Position numbers and translations under genes: made by a program | In this document: positions 63,381 to 64,000 of the stretch, one piece after another | Position numbering within the stretch: position 1 is the stretch's first letter | Layout of the letters: each line of letters begins with the position of its first letter | Source: an uncultured beta proteobacterium | Lineage (GTDB): Bacteria; Pseudomonadota; Gammaproteobacteria; Burkholderiales; Burkholderiaceae_E | Direction: 5' to 3' | NCBI GenBank assembly: GCA_903934295.1 | Contig: CAIZNI010000071.1 | Location: forward strand, 1-64,000 | Length of the DNA: 64,000 bases | The notes under the pieces: generated by a model | What the model was told of the DNA's origin: nothing | Seen by the model: only the letters and a program-made list of their open reading frames with translations | The model's database searches: none

Positions 63381-63508
63381 GGGTCAGGCAACGCGCGGGT
63401 CAGGCAACGCGCGGGTCAGGCAACGCGCGGGTCAGGCAACGCGCGGGTCAGGCAACGCGCGGGTCAGTCGACGCGCGGGTCAGTCGACGCGCGGGTCAGT
63501 CGACGCGC
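63381..63508. repeat. Eight-copy 16-bp minisatellite
   Basis: Eight uninterrupted 16-bp units of the form GGGTCAGKCRACGCGC. The first five (63381-63460) are GGGTCAGGCAACGCGC, and the last three (63461-63508) GGGTCAGTCGACGCGC. It lies between the TTC38-like gene and the convergent monooxygenase gene; no gene reads through it with confidence. Confidence 0.97.
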
Positions 63509-63548
63509 CCCCCGTTCCGCCGGCCGTCACCGCGCCCTGGCCCTTCGC

Positions 63549-64000
63549 TCAGGCCGATGCAAAGAACGGATTCGCCGGGCGGCTCAGGCCGATCACATCG
63601 CGCAGCGTGCTGCCGGGGTAAGCGGTGCGGAAGATGCCGCGCCGCTGCAGTTCCGGGATCACGAAGTCGACGAAGTTGCGCAGGCCCGCGGGCTGATAGC
63701 CCACGTGCACATTGAATCCGTCGCAGGCGCCGCTGCGATACCAGTCTTCGATCACATCGGCGACCTGGGCGCCGCTGCCCTTGAGCACGACATGCCCGAA
63801 CGAGGGCAGCATGCGTTCGTAGGTCTGGCGCAGCGTGAGGCCCTCGGCGCGGGCCAGGCCGGCGATCGCGTAGCGCCGGCTCGACCCGCCCACGCCATCG
63901 GCTGTCAGTTCGGGGAAGGGGGCGTCCAGCGCATGGCCGGTGAGGTCCATGTCGCAGTAGTGCGACAGATGCCGCAGCCCGACCGCCGGGTCGATCAGCG
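63549..64000 (-). CDS. NtaA/SnaA/DszA-type FMN-dependent monooxygenase (partial)
   Basis: The gene runs off the right edge; about 150 C-terminal residues are present. Their pattern, LTLRQTYERMLPSFGHVVLKGSGAQVADVIEDWYRSGACDGFNVH then LRNFVDFVIPELQRRGIFR and TLRDVIGL, is the C-terminus of the luciferase-like NtaA/DszA/SnaA family. These enzymes use reduced FMN supplied by a separate reductase. The frame stays open into residue 64000 (minus strand, N-terminal side). Substrate unknown. Confidence 0.85.
   Translation of the reverse strand, partial: LIDPAVGLRHLSHYCDMDLTGHALDAPFPELTADGVGGSSRRYAIAGLARAEGLTLRQTYERMLPSFGHVVLKGSGAQVADVIEDWYRSGACDGFNVHVGYQPAGLRNFVDFVIPELQRRGIFRTAYPGSTLRDVIGLSRPANPFFASA

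Noticed and set aside
63381-63508. CRISPR array near the right edge
   Set aside because: Units are head-to-tail with no unique spacers and no cas genes nearby.

Overview
The window is GC-rich throughout (only the toxin-antitoxin stretch near 35.5-37.6 kb and a short patch near 50.2 kb are clearly AT-richer), densely coded on both strands, and chromosomal. Two gene orders point to a betaproteobacterium of the Burkholderiales type: queG / tsaE-amiC-mutL, and the macromolecular-synthesis operon rpsU-yqeY-dnaG-rpoD. Many products (QueG, TsaE, AmiC, XerD, PlsY, DUF2189/DUF2788 membrane proteins) also look burkholderial. The genus cannot be fixed from the sequence alone.

Layout. 0.1-8 kb: mutL, dedA, a TctDE-like two-component system, amiC, tsaE, queG. 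8-17.5 kb: a methyltransferase, a GST-like protein, then a metabolic cluster (periplasmic solute-binding protein, a diverged enolase paralogue, an APH-fold kinase, a 2-hydroxyacid dehydrogenase and an SDR), an AEC permease and xerD. 17.5-21.8 kb: ketopantoate-reductase-like protein, ybaK, plsY, a ROK kinase, tsaD. 21.8-28 kb: rpsU, yqeY, dnaG and rpoD. DnaG carries a Gly/Arg-rich linker, and RpoD carries a Lys/Ala-rich N-terminal extension of about 400 residues. 28-33.6 kb: DehI-like protein, benzoylformate-decarboxylase-like ThDP enzyme, single-domain globin, MFS carrier, two small membrane proteins. 33.6-38.3 kb: a CAU-anticodon tRNA (probably tRNA-Ile2) followed by two hipBA modules and a MazEF/PemIK pair, with a striking duplicated operator in front of the second hipBA. 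38.4-44.1 kb: a hybrid histidine kinase with a translationally coupled diguanylate cyclase, a nitroreductase, and a VapBC-type pair with its own operator. 44.4-53 kb: CBS protein, DUF3422 protein, DHA2 exporter, old-yellow-enzyme, SDR, FAS1 lipoprotein, acyl-CoA synthetase. 53-61.8 kb: two adjacent genes for large modular surface or secreted proteins, one a 2345-residue protein with eight Calx-beta modules and a leishmanolysin-like protease end. 62-64 kb: a TTC38-like repeat protein, an eight-copy 16-bp minisatellite, and the 3' part of an NtaA/DszA-type flavin monooxygenase.

How the parts fit: the core genes cover DNA repair (MutL, XerD), tRNA modification (TsaD, TsaE, QueG, YbaK editing), cell-wall and lipid metabolism (AmiC, PlsY) and initiation of replication, transcription and translation (DnaG, RpoD, bS21). 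Between them lie accessory blocks: four toxin-antitoxin modules within about 10 kb downstream of a tRNA, a c-di-GMP signalling pair, and the giant adhesin/protease locus. All calls rest on reading motifs and gene order; no database search was run.
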